This document shows positions 1 to 8,005 of a stretch of DNA of 64,000 nucleotides, piece by piece. The notes under the pieces were generated by a model. That model was not told where the DNA came from. It saw only the letters and a list, made by a program, of their open reading frames with translations, and did not search any database. Both the position numbers and the translations under genes were made by a program. The stretch is from Burkholderiales bacterium (GTDB taxonomy: Bacteria; Pseudomonadota; Gammaproteobacteria; Burkholderiales; SG8-41), in assembly GCA_020854035.1 (NCBI GenBank), contig JADZGE010000012.1, positions 124,001 through 188,000 of the forward strand, read 5' to 3'. Each line of letters begins with the position of its first letter. The first letter of the stretch is position 1.

Positions 1-275
1 CTCTGCAAAAATCGATCCCGGACTGCGATTCATCGCGAACGTCCCACGTTTTTGTTCAGACGAGGGCAGGATTGTATTGGGCGCTCCGGCGCGAATCAAA
101 TCCGACCGATCCGCCGTTGCGACGGTGGAGGGCGGTGGCGCGTCGCCGACTGGACTCTCTGCCCGCCCCTCCCCCACAACCTGCCCCTGTTCGCTCACAA
201 CATCCGCTGCGATATGATGCGCGGGGAGTCCTCGGGACCCGCCCCGGTCGTGGGCAACGGCGAGGAGAAGGACCA

Positions 276-1415
276 ATGGCCATATCCCTGCCCGACAAAC
301 CGATATTCATCGTCGGTCAAGAGCGATCCGGCACCACGCTGCTCATGGCAATGCTCGGCTGTCATCCCCGCGTGGCGGTCCCGGAGGTGGCGTGGTGGTA
401 TCCCCGCTTTCGCGGCTATCTGCATACCTACGGCGATCTCGACTCCGGGGAAAATCTGCGAACGCTCGCGAACGAGATGATCTTCGGCCTGATGGTTCCC
501 TTCTGGGGAATGCCTGCAAACCCGAGAACGATCGCCGACGAGGTGATTTCGAATCTCAGGGAGCGGTCGTTCGCGGGCATCTACTGTTCAATGCTGGAAC
601 GCTACGCACGCTGGGTCGGCAAACCCCGCTGGGGAGAAAAGACGCCGAACAACGTGTTCTATGTCAGGGAGATTCTGGAGGATTTTCCCGGCGCCCAGTT
701 CCTGTGCCTGACGCGCGATGCGCGCGATGTGGCGGCAGACGCGATAAGGTCGAGTTTCGGTCCCACCAATGCCTACGCGGCCGCGAAGGAATGGAAGTTC
801 GGGCAGCAGACGATACAGAGACTGCGCGCGAATCTGCCGTCGGCGGCGTGGCTCGATATTCATTACGAGCGGCTCGTGAATGAACCCGAAGACACGCTGC
901 GGCTGGCGTGCGGGTTTCTGGGAGAGGAATATTCAAACGGCATGCTCGATTTCCATCGTGCTTCGATCGCGCGGAACCGCGCGAGGATTCGCGACCATAG
1001 CGCTCTGGGCGGGCCGGTCACCACTCGTTACGTTGGAATATACAAGGAGCAACTGAGCATTCGTGACCAGCGCATAGTCCTGGGCGTGGCTGGGCCGGAA
1101 ATGAAGACCGAGGGGTATACCAGTGACCTGGAGCCTCTCGTGCTGGAGGCGGAGGAGGCCGCGTATCAGGATGAACTCGATGGCCGTTATCGCGCGGCCA
1201 TGCTCGACGGGCCGGGCGGTCGCCAGCACGTTTGGGAAAGCTACAACGACTGGCTGGCAGACCAGAGGGAGGCGCGGCGAAAGCGCGGCGTATGGCGCGA
1301 ATCGGACATCCCCCGGGACGGCATTGTCGGGCATGAGCATGAAGACCTGATGACGGGCGTGCGCGCGCCCGCTCGATGGAAAAGGCGCTTTTCCTTCAAG
1401 CCCCGTTTCGCCTGA
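276..1415 (+). CDS. Sulfotransferase family protein
   Basis: 379 aa. A PAPS-dependent sulfotransferase fold is read from the N-terminal phosphosulfate-binding loop FIVGQERSGTTLL (about residues 10-22) and the second PAPS motif LCLTRDARDVAAD around residue 145. The acceptor substrate cannot be told from the sequence. The ATG at 276 is chosen because a GAGGAGAAGG ribosome-binding site lies just upstream and the family motif starts directly after it; the reading frame stays open further upstream, but that part is low-complexity and unlike the family. No signal peptide, so it is probably cytoplasmic. The C-terminal 80 residues are charged and Arg-rich. It stands alone on the plus strand before an unrelated transporter-type gene. 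The 275 bases before it show no other gene I can support. Confidence 0.85.
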   Translation: MAISLPDKPIFIVGQERSGTTLLMAMLGCHPRVAVPEVAWWYPRFRGYLHTYGDLDSGENLRTLANEMIFGLMVPFWGMPANPRTIADEVISNLRERSFAGIYCSMLERYARWVGKPRWGEKTPNNVFYVREILEDFPGAQFLCLTRDARDVAADAIRSSFGPTNAYAAAKEWKFGQQTIQRLRANLPSAAWLDIHYERLVNEPEDTLRLACGFLGEEYSNGMLDFHRASIARNRARIRDHSALGGPVTTRYVGIYKEQLSIRDQRIVLGVAGPEMKTEGYTSDLEPLVLEAEEAAYQDELDGRYRAAMLDGPGGRQHVWESYNDWLADQREARRKRGVWRESDIPRDGIVGHEHEDLMTGVRAPARWKRRFSFKPRFA

Positions 1416-1524
1416 TCGCGAAGGTTTCGCCGCGGGATGGGCCATGGGGCGGTTGGCGCCAGCCCGGATTGGCGAGCGGATCGACGAAGCGGGGTACTCG
1501 ACATCGTTGTCCGGGACAACCACC

Positions 1525-2529
1525 ATGCGGTCATTACGCACCAGCCACGCAGGCTCTCTCGTTCACCGGATGTTCTCCGCGGTGGCGGCGGCTTGCGCCC
1601 TCGTCTTCCCGCAACACGCCGGCGCGCAGTATCCGCAAAAGCCGGTGCAACTCGTCGTGCCGTTTGTGGCGGGAGGGACACCGGATTTCATCGCGCGCGT
1701 GCTCGAACCGGGACTTTCCAGTCAGTTGGGTCAGCGCGTCTTCATTGACAATCGTCCGGGTGCGGGGGGGTTGATCGGAACGGAATTCGCGGCGAGGGCG
1801 GCCCCGGACGGCCATACCCTGGTCGTCGGCGGTAATACCACGTTTTGCGTGACACCCGCCCTGCAGCATCGCAACAAGAGATACGACGTCATGGAAGACT
1901 TCGTCCACATTGCGCTGCTTGCCGAGGCACAGCTTCTCCTGGTGTCCCATCCGTCGTTGCCCGCGAGAAATATCCGTTCGCTGGTCACCCTGGCAAAGCG
2001 CCATCCCGGCAAACTGACGTACGCCTCCTCGGGAAACGGAACATCTCCGCACATCCTCGGCGAGTTGTTCAAACATGCGACCGGCCTCGGCGTGCAGCAT
2101 GTTCCATACAGAGGCGGACCACAGGCATGGACGGCGGTAATCAGCGGAGAAGTCGCGTTGGCGGTGGGGCAGGTGAACCAGGCCATGCCGCACCTGGGCG
2201 CGGGCCGGGTCAGGGCTTATGCGGTGTTTGGAGGCAAGCGGTCGCCGGCTCTGCCGGACATCCCGACCTTTCAGGAAAGCGGCATCGAAGGACTGCGTGT
2301 CTCGGTTTGGTACTCGCTGGCGACACCCGCAAGAACACCGCCTGCGATCGTGAATCGGCTCAACACGGTGGTCAACGCGTCGCTTTCCGCACCCGATGTC
2401 AAGGCCGCGTTGCATCGCGCAGGGCTCACCGCTTATTCGGCGACCGTGCAGGAAACGACAGGTTTCGTCAGGGCGGAGATTCCGCGTTGGCTCGAGGCCG
2501 TCCGGATTTCCGGCGCCAAAGTCGACTAG
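1525..2529 (+). CDS. Tripartite tricarboxylate transporter substrate-binding protein (Bug/TctC)
   Basis: 334 aa extracytoplasmic solute-binding protein of the Bug family, which captures carboxylates in the periplasm. Evidence: a signal peptide ending in HAGAQ, then the family opening YPQKPVQLVVPFVAGGTPD, the IDNRPGAGG block, the AAPDGHTL block and the VPYRGG ligand-loop motif. The ATG at 1525 gives a normal signal peptide; the in-frame start 81 bases upstream would add a tail before it. No TctA/TctB membrane subunits are nearby, as is usual for orphan Bug genes in betaproteobacteria. The ligand is unknown. One of five Bug paralogues in the window and the only one on the plus strand. Confidence 0.9.
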   Translation: MRSLRTSHAGSLVHRMFSAVAAACALVFPQHAGAQYPQKPVQLVVPFVAGGTPDFIARVLEPGLSSQLGQRVFIDNRPGAGGLIGTEFAARAAPDGHTLVVGGNTTFCVTPALQHRNKRYDVMEDFVHIALLAEAQLLLVSHPSLPARNIRSLVTLAKRHPGKLTYASSGNGTSPHILGELFKHATGLGVQHVPYRGGPQAWTAVISGEVALAVGQVNQAMPHLGAGRVRAYAVFGGKRSPALPDIPTFQESGIEGLRVSVWYSLATPARTPPAIVNRLNTVVNASLSAPDVKAALHRAGLTAYSATVQETTGFVRAEIPRWLEAVRISGAKVD

Positions 2530-2702
2530 TATCGAGACTCGCTGGATTCGCAACATCCTGCGCACGGGCAGAGTCGTTTCGAAATCAGTTTGCGGCGCTT
2601 TCGATTCAGCGGCCCAGGTGCGCCGCCACCTGCTCCCGCTCGTGACCAAGCTCCACACTGGTTCCAGAAATCGAACGGGCGCTTTCCGTTGTAGGCCGGC
2701 AC

Positions 2703-4791
2703 GTGGTCGAGCGCACTTGCGCGGAGGAACTGCTGCCGGTTGCGAGCGGCCAGCGCGAGATCGTGTTTCGGGCCGGGCAATGGGAAGCGATCGACCAGCT
2801 CGTGAACCGGCGCGGGCGCGCGCTCGTCGTGCAGCGCACCGGCTGGGGCAAGAGCATGGTCTACTTTGTCGCGACCGCGCTGCTGCGCAAGGACGGAGCC
2901 GGTCCCGCGCATCGTTTCACCGCTGCTCGCCCTGATGAGGAACCAGATCGAGGCCGCCGAGCGCCTCGGTCTTCGGCCCGCCACCATAAACTCGGCAAAC
3001 ACCCAGGACTGGGGCGCGGTAAAGCGCGCGCTGTTCTCGGACGGCATCGATCTCTTGCTGGTCTCCCCGGAGCGCCTCGCGAACGACGAGTTCGTGAGCA
3101 GCGTCCTGCTGCCCATTGCATGACGGATCGGGCTACTCGTCGTGGACGAGGCGCACTGCATGTCCGACTGGGGGCACGACTTTCGCCCGGACTACCGCCG
3201 CATCATTCGAGTCCTGCGGCAACTGCCGCGGAACGTGGCAGTGCTGGCAACTACAGCGACGGCCAATCAACGGGTGGCCCGGGACATCGAGACCCAACTC
3301 GGTCCCGGATTGCAGGTTCAGCGCGGACCGCTGGCTCGCGAATCGTTGCGCCTTCAGGTTCTGCGGATGCCGAGCGCGGCTGCCCGGCTGGCGTGGCTCG
3401 GCGACAACATCAAGGGACTGCCCGGCAGCGGCATCGTCTATACCCTGACGGTACGCGATGCGGACAGGGTGGCGCAATGGCTCACAAGCCGGGGAGTGAC
3501 CGCTGCGGCTTATCACGCGGCTGTGGCATCGGATCGGCGCGTGGCTCTGGAACGGCGGTTATTGGCCAACGAACTCAAATGCCTGGTGGCGACCACGGCG
3601 CTGGGGATGGGCTTTGATAAACCCGACCTCGGCTTCGTCGTGCACTACCAGGCGCCCGGATCCGTGGTGTTCTACTACCAGCAGGTCGGCAGGGCGGGCC
3701 GCGGCATCGACGAAGCGTTCGGCGTTCTCATGTCCGGGAAGGAGGACGACGACATCAACGCGTACTTTCGCAACCGGGCCTTCCCGCCGGAACAACACAT
3801 CGGGGCGATCCTCAAGTTGTTGGAGGCCGCATCCGACGGGCTGACTATCCGCGAGATCGAGCACGTCGTGAACCTGCGCCGGACCCAGATCGAGAAAGTC
3901 CTGAAGCTCCTCGTGGTCGAGGATGCTTCGCCGGTGCTGCTGGAAGGCGGCAAGTGGTACCGCACGTCCAATCCGCATGCCATGGACGCGGCACGGATCG
4001 AGCACCTTACCCGCCAGCGTGAAATCGAATGGGCCCAGATGCGCGACTACATGGCGTCGCGCTCCTGCCTCATGCAGTTTCTTGGCCGCGCTCTTGATGA
4101 CGAGGCCGCTGCGCCGTGCGGACGGTGCGCCGTCTGTCTTGGAGAGCCGGTGGTTCCCCTCGACTACCAACCGGGCACCTTGTCGGACGCCTTGCGCTTC
4201 GTGCGTCACAGTGAAATGCGGCTCGAACCGAAGAAGCAATGGGCGGCGGGCACCTTTGCGCAGTATGGTTGGCGCGGCTCCAACATTCCCGCTAATCTCC
4301 GGAGCGAGGAGGGCCGGATTCTCGCGCGTTGGGGCGAGACCGGCTGGGGGGACATGGTCAGGATGGGTAAGGAAACCGGGCGCTTCTCCGAAGAACTGGT
4401 GCAGGCCTCGGTGGAACTCATCCGCGAGCGCTGGCCCCGGGCAGCGGGCATCCGGTGGGTCACCTGCGTGCCGTCGTTGCGCAATCCCGCACTGGTTCCG
4501 GACTTTGCCGGCCGGCTGGCGGCGGCACTGCGGCTGCCGTTTCACCCGGTTGTCGTTAAGGTCAGGGAGACCCGCCCCCAGAAGGAAATGGAGAACCGGG
4601 ATCACCAGTGCCGCAATCTCGATGGTGCGTTTGCCGTGCAACCCGGCTCGGCAGACATCCGCGGCCCCGTGCTTCTGGTTGACGATGTGACGGACTCCGG
4701 CTGGACGCTGGCGGTGGCGGCCGCGCTTCTCCGTCAGTCCGGCAGCGGCACGGTATACCCGCTGGCACTCGCGACCGCGGCCGCCGACTGA
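2703..4791 (+). pseudogene. RecQ-like helicase with C-terminal phosphoribosyltransferase motif, broken by a frameshift and a stop
   Basis: Would encode a RecQ-family helicase of about 695 aa. Frame 1 (2703 to about 2905) carries the Q-like motif and Walker A QRTGWGKSMVYF. The reading then moves to the next frame (VSPLLALMRNQIEAAERLG), which fits one extra C in the CCC run at 2904-2906. That frame runs into TGA at 3121-3123, where LLPIA-stop-RIGLLVVDEAH suggests a GGA glycine codon mutated to TGA. The rest, from MDEAHCMSDWGHDFRPD at 3142, is intact: DEAH box, helicase C domain with the arginine-finger region QQVGRAGRG, a Cys-rich zinc-binding part (CGRCAVC), and a C-terminal PRTase signature [13 protein letters not shown]. 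The frame is otherwise well preserved, so decay is recent or these are sequencing errors. It ends in TGATG, overlapping the next ORF by one base, so the two were an operon. The GTG start is weakly supported. Confidence 0.8.
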
Positions 4792-6929
4792 TGCCAAAAG
4801 CGATCTCCCCGGACACGGAAGCGGTACTGCTGCTTTGCGGCCGCTTCGGCGAGCGTCGCGGCGACGTCGATCCCCTCTCACCGGGAGAGTACGGCCGGCT
4901 GGTGTCGTGGCTGCGCGAACGCGAGTTGAGGCCGTCCGATCTGCTCGAGCGCGGCGCGTCAGGCGAGCTCACCGCGGCGAAGCTCGATCCGGCGCGGATC
5001 GACGCGCTGCTCAAGCGGGGCGCGGCGCTGGCGTTGGCAACGGAGAAGTGGCTGCGCACCGGGCTCTGGATCACATCGCGCGGAGACGAGACGTATCCCC
5101 GACGATTGAAGAAGAAGCTGGGCCCCGACGCGCCCGCGTTGCTGTACGGTGCCGGCGACCCGGGCCTGCTCGATCTCGGCGGGCTCGCAATCGTCGGTTC
5201 CCGCAATGCTACCGAGGAGGTCCTCGAATACACCCGCCGTGTGGCGCGCCGCTGCGCGGTGGAGGGGGTTGCAGTCGTTTCGGGCGGCGCGCGCGGCGTG
5301 GATGCGGCCGCGATGCAGGGTGCCTCCGAGGCCGGCGGCAAGGTGATCGGCGTTCTGGCCGACAGCCTGCTCCGCGCGAGCGTCAACCGCGAGAATCGCG
5401 TCGGTATCGAGGAGCGCAGATTGGTGCTCGTCTCGCCGTTCAACCCCGTGGCGGGGTTCCACGCCGGCAACGCGATGCAGCGCAACGCCTACATCTACAC
5501 GCTCGCGGATGCCGCGCTGGTCGTTCAAGCGGACCTTCGCAAGGGCGGCACGTGGAACGGGGCCGTCGAGAACCTCAGGAAAGGCTGGGTGCCCCTCTTC
5601 GTCCGCGAGGATGCGACGCTTCCCGGGAACGGCGCGCTTCTGAGCGACGGTGGGCGCGCTTTCCTACCGGATGGCAGCATCAGCGACCTGCTGGCTGCCG
5701 AGTCGCCCAGCGTCCCGGCCCCGGCGGAACTGTTCAGTTCGCCGGTGGCAAGCGAACTCCCCGCGACGTACGAGGCCTCGCAAGCGGCCGCGTTTCTGGA
5801 GGAGATCCCGAAGCGGCGCATCGCATTCGACAAGCCGGTCCCCTTTACTCCCGTCGGCCTTTACCTCGGCAACGGCGCCCTCGGCCTCGAAGTCGTCGTC
5901 GTCGAGTCGGCGCGCAAGTCGACGGCGGGAGATCTGCGAACGGCATGGCGGCTGCGCCACGGGGGCCGCGCGGTTCCAGTTCTGGTGGTCGCGCTCGGGC
6001 CGAACGGCGCCGCGATCTGCGGGCCATCGGGAGAGGAACCGCCCGTCGCGGAGGATGTGGATCGGGGGCAGGCAGAAAGGCTCTGCCGCGAGGCGCTCGC
6101 GCTGCCTGACCGACACGCCGCGCTGCGGTTCCTGACGCAGGCGCTGCCGTCCCTGGAAACGAAACTCCCGGGCATCCGGAACGAGGGGCTGCTCGCCAGC
6201 CACGAGCTTGCCGTCGGCGTGCGGCAGCGGCACGACTGGCGTGCGGCGATCGAAAAGGCGTCGGCGGCGCTGGGGCGAACGGGGGAGCCGTTTCTCCGCG
6301 CGCTAGGCTTCGAGGTGGAACGCTGCGACGGCGTGACCTCATTTCTCAAGTCCCGCGACCGCAAGGCCGCGCTCGCGGTGCTGCTCCAGCAATCGGAGGC
6401 ACCGGAGGCTGGGACCGCGCGCTTCTCCGGGTTGTCGCCCGTGACGTACGCCCTGTCCATTGCCGACAAGGAAAACCTGCCGTACGTCGTGGTCGTGCAG
6501 GACGCGCGCATTCGGCTCTACCCCACGGACGTGGGGAAGGGCGTCGGACGGCGCGCGCGGTCCGAGACCTACGTCGAATGCCACGCGAGCCTGCTCCGCG
6601 ACGAGGACGCGGCCTACCTCTGGCTCCTTTTTTCCGCCGAGGCCCTGGCGAAGGGGGGCACCTTCGAGCAGATTCTCGAGGAATCCGGGCGCTTCGCGGG
6701 GAACCCTGCCGACCGGTTGCGCGACCGCATCTACGAACGCGTCGTGCCGCAGCTCGCGCGCGCGGTGGCCGAGGCGCGCCGGGTCCGCAAGCCGACGGCG
6801 GAGGACCTCGCGCGAGCCAAACTGAAAGCGCGCGATCGCTTCATAACGCGCATCATGCGGGAGCCGAGGATACTCATCGCGGGAGAAGGCGATGAGCTTG
6901 CAGAACCTGCTCGGGATCGGGCAGCTTAA
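4791..6929 (+). CDS. Chimeric ORF: DprA (SMF) domain + methylase N-terminal fragment + nucleotidyltransferase tail
   Basis: 712 aa, apparently three gene pieces in one open frame. Residues 1 to about 325 are DprA-like: Rossmann motif [13 protein letters not shown] (131-143), [16 protein letters not shown] (162-177) and [12 protein letters not shown] (251-262). The usual DprA C-terminal winged helix is not recognisable. Residues about 330-670 resemble the N-terminal region of Eco57I/type IIG-like restriction-methylase proteins ([49 protein letters not shown]). The sequence stops just where such proteins continue into their methylase core, so no catalytic methylase motif is present. Residues about 674-712 ([19 protein letters not shown]) match the C-terminal end of MNT-type nucleotidyltransferases; compare [20 protein letters not shown] at the end of the intact NTase at 10275-10931. 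The methylase assignment is from memory of the family. Coupled to the RecQ frame by a one-base overlap. Distinct from the housekeeping dprA at 59614. Confidence 0.7.
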   Translation: MPKAISPDTEAVLLLCGRFGERRGDVDPLSPGEYGRLVSWLRERELRPSDLLERGASGELTAAKLDPARIDALLKRGAALALATEKWLRTGLWITSRGDETYPRRLKKKLGPDAPALLYGAGDPGLLDLGGLAIVGSRNATEEVLEYTRRVARRCAVEGVAVVSGGARGVDAAAMQGASEAGGKVIGVLADSLLRASVNRENRVGIEERRLVLVSPFNPVAGFHAGNAMQRNAYIYTLADAALVVQADLRKGGTWNGAVENLRKGWVPLFVREDATLPGNGALLSDGGRAFLPDGSISDLLAAESPSVPAPAELFSSPVASELPATYEASQAAAFLEEIPKRRIAFDKPVPFTPVGLYLGNGALGLEVVVVESARKSTAGDLRTAWRLRHGGRAVPVLVVALGPNGAAICGPSGEEPPVAEDVDRGQAERLCREALALPDRHAALRFLTQALPSLETKLPGIRNEGLLASHELAVGVRQRHDWRAAIEKASAALGRTGEPFLRALGFEVERCDGVTSFLKSRDRKAALAVLLQQSEAPEAGTARFSGLSPVTYALSIADKENLPYVVVVQDARIRLYPTDVGKGVGRRARSETYVECHASLLRDEDAAYLWLLFSAEALAKGGTFEQILEESGRFAGNPADRLRDRIYERVVPQLARAVAEARRVRKPTAEDLARAKLKARDRFITRIMREPRILIAGEGDELAEPARDRAA

Positions 6930-7140
6930 GGAGCATCCGCGGGACGCTGCCGAGATCGGCAGGCTGCTCGCGGCGGCGCAGCGCGGGCTGGCCGATGCGC
7001 GAGTCGCCACGATCAGCCCGGAAACGCGGTTCGAGGCCGCCTACCGGGCGATCGCGCAGGTCGGGCTTGCCGCGCTCATGGCGCATGGCTACGACAAACG
7101 AATACCGGGCGCGATCCCGGCTCCGGGCAGGAGGGCGTGA
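6892..7140 (+). pseudogene. Truncated HEPN-type protein (toxin-side partner of an MNT/HEPN pair)
   Basis: 82 aa. The first 66 residues ([45 protein letters not shown]) look like the start of the small HEPN proteins encoded directly after MNT-type nucleotidyltransferases. The last residues (DKRIPGAIPAPGRRA) do not, and the family normally continues for another 60 or more residues with helices carrying the conserved C-terminal part. It starts inside the last 38 bases of the chimeric ORF, the same arrangement as the overlap of the NTase and HEPN genes at 10275-10306 on the other strand. I read it as the surviving 5' end of a HEPN gene cut by the event that brought in the HigBA pair. Confidence 0.6.
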
Positions 7141-7180
7141 ACCATGGTTGACAGGCCCGGTGACGTGAACTATGGTTCAC
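7137..7180 (+). promoter_or_regulatory. Two near-identical palindromes, likely operator of the HigBA-type pair
   Basis: GTGAACCATGGTTGAC at 7137-7152 and GTGAACTATGGTTCAC at 7165-7180. The second is a perfect inverted repeat (GTGAAC-N4-GTTCAC) and the first has one mismatch. They sit 28 bp apart and overlap the candidate start codons of the toxin gene. Toxin-antitoxin operons of this kind are usually repressed by their antitoxin, so the downstream XRE-type antitoxin is the likely binder. That is inference. Confidence 0.6.
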
Positions 7181-7479
7181 AGCCTATCGAGCTGCTCAAG
7201 ACCGTGGTTTTCGACCGCTGGCTGTCGAAGCTCAGGGATGCGCGCGCGGTGGCGCGCATTCAGGCGCGGCTCGACCGGCTGGCGCTCGGGAACCCCGGGG
7301 ACGCGAAGCCGGTCGGCGAGAGCGTGACTGAGTTGCGCATAGACTACGGGCCCGGCTACCGCGTGTACTACACCCGGCGCGGCGTGCTGATCGTCGTCCT
7401 GGCGTGCGGCGGCGACAAGTCCACGCAGGCAGGGGACATCGCCCGGGCAAAGCAGATGGCAAGAGAACTGAAGGACTGA
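7144..7479 (+). CDS. RelE/HigB-type toxin (phage Gp49-like family)
   Basis: 111 aa with the candidate ATG at 7144; a GTG at 7165 is an alternative. The conserved core begins at IELLKTVVFDRWLSKLRD, so the first residues, encoded within the palindromic operator, may not be translated. Family features: RIQARLDRLALGNPGD, the ELRIDYGPGYRVYYTRRG strand pair and VLACGGDKSTQAGDI near the C terminus. Members are ribosome-dependent mRNA interferases held in check by an XRE antitoxin. The antitoxin gene follows 3 bases after the stop codon. Full-length for the family and looks intact, unlike its neighbours on both sides. Confidence 0.85.
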   Translation: MVDRPGDVNYGSQPIELLKTVVFDRWLSKLRDARAVARIQARLDRLALGNPGDAKPVGESVTELRIDYGPGYRVYYTRRGVLIVVLACGGDKSTQAGDIARAKQMARELKD

Positions 7480-7482
7480 GAC

Positions 7483-7794
7483 ATGGCTGGGCGCAAGATC
7501 GCGTTGAGCCGTTACGATACGGCCGACTACCTCAAGACCGAGCAGGACATCGCGCGCTACCTCGATGCGGTCATGGCGGAGGGCGGCGACGATCCCGCGT
7601 ACGTTGCGCACGCTCTGGGCGTTGTCGCCCGGGCGCGCAACATGAGCCAGCTCGCGCGGGCTGCCGGCATGACCCGCGAGGGCCTGTACAAGGCGCTCTC
7701 GCGCGAAGGGAATCCCAGCTTCGCGACGGTGCTCAAGGTCGCAAAGGCGCTGGGGCTGGAAGTCCACTTCAAGCCAACGGCTGGCAAGGCCTGA
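7483..7794 (+). CDS. XRE-family antitoxin of the HigBA-type pair
   Basis: 103 aa addiction-module antidote protein. The N-terminal YDTADYLKTEQDIARYLDAV segment is typical of the toxin-binding part. The helix-turn-helix follows at about residues 55-90 (NMSQLARAAGMTREGLYKAL, then NPSFATVLKVAKALGLEVHF). It should neutralise the RelE/HigB toxin encoded immediately upstream and repress the operon through the paired palindromes at 7137-7180. Normal length, with no sign of damage. Confidence 0.88.
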   Translation: MAGRKIALSRYDTADYLKTEQDIARYLDAVMAEGGDDPAYVAHALGVVARARNMSQLARAAGMTREGLYKALSREGNPSFATVLKVAKALGLEVHFKPTAGKA

Positions 7795-7848
7795 CGAGGT
7801 ACAGTTATTGAGCGTTCGCAATATGGTGGACGCTCACTTCCCTTCACC

Positions 7849-7948
7849 CTTCCCCCTTGACGGGGGAAGGTTGGGATGGGGGTGAGAACATCACGAGCGT
7901 GCCTGGCATCACCCCCACCCTAACCCTCCCCCGTCAAGGGGGAGGGAA
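7849..7948. repeat. Long imperfect inverted repeat (intergenic palindromic element)
   Basis: Two arms of about 36 bases (about 7849-7884 and 7909-7944) pair with only a few mismatches around a loop of about 24 bases. Each arm contains a smaller palindrome of the type CCCCCTTGACGGGGG. It lies in the 211-base gap between the HigBA pair and the TPP enzyme. Elements of this composition are dispersed intergenic palindromes in many betaproteobacteria, from general knowledge; copies elsewhere in this genome would confirm it. It could also act as a bidirectional terminator, although there is no U-tract. Confidence 0.75.
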
Positions 7949-8005
7949 TCGATTTTCTTGACACAGTAGAGAGCGGCGCCGGCAGACGCGAAACGAGGAG
8001 CTTCG

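Noticed and set aside
2530-2702. Extra 5' coding sequence of the RecQ-like gene
   Set aside because: No in-frame start with family resemblance; the Q-like region already begins just after the GTG at 2703.
7849-7948. CRISPR-like repeat
   Set aside because: Only two arms in inverted orientation, no direct repeats or spacers; it is a palindromic element.
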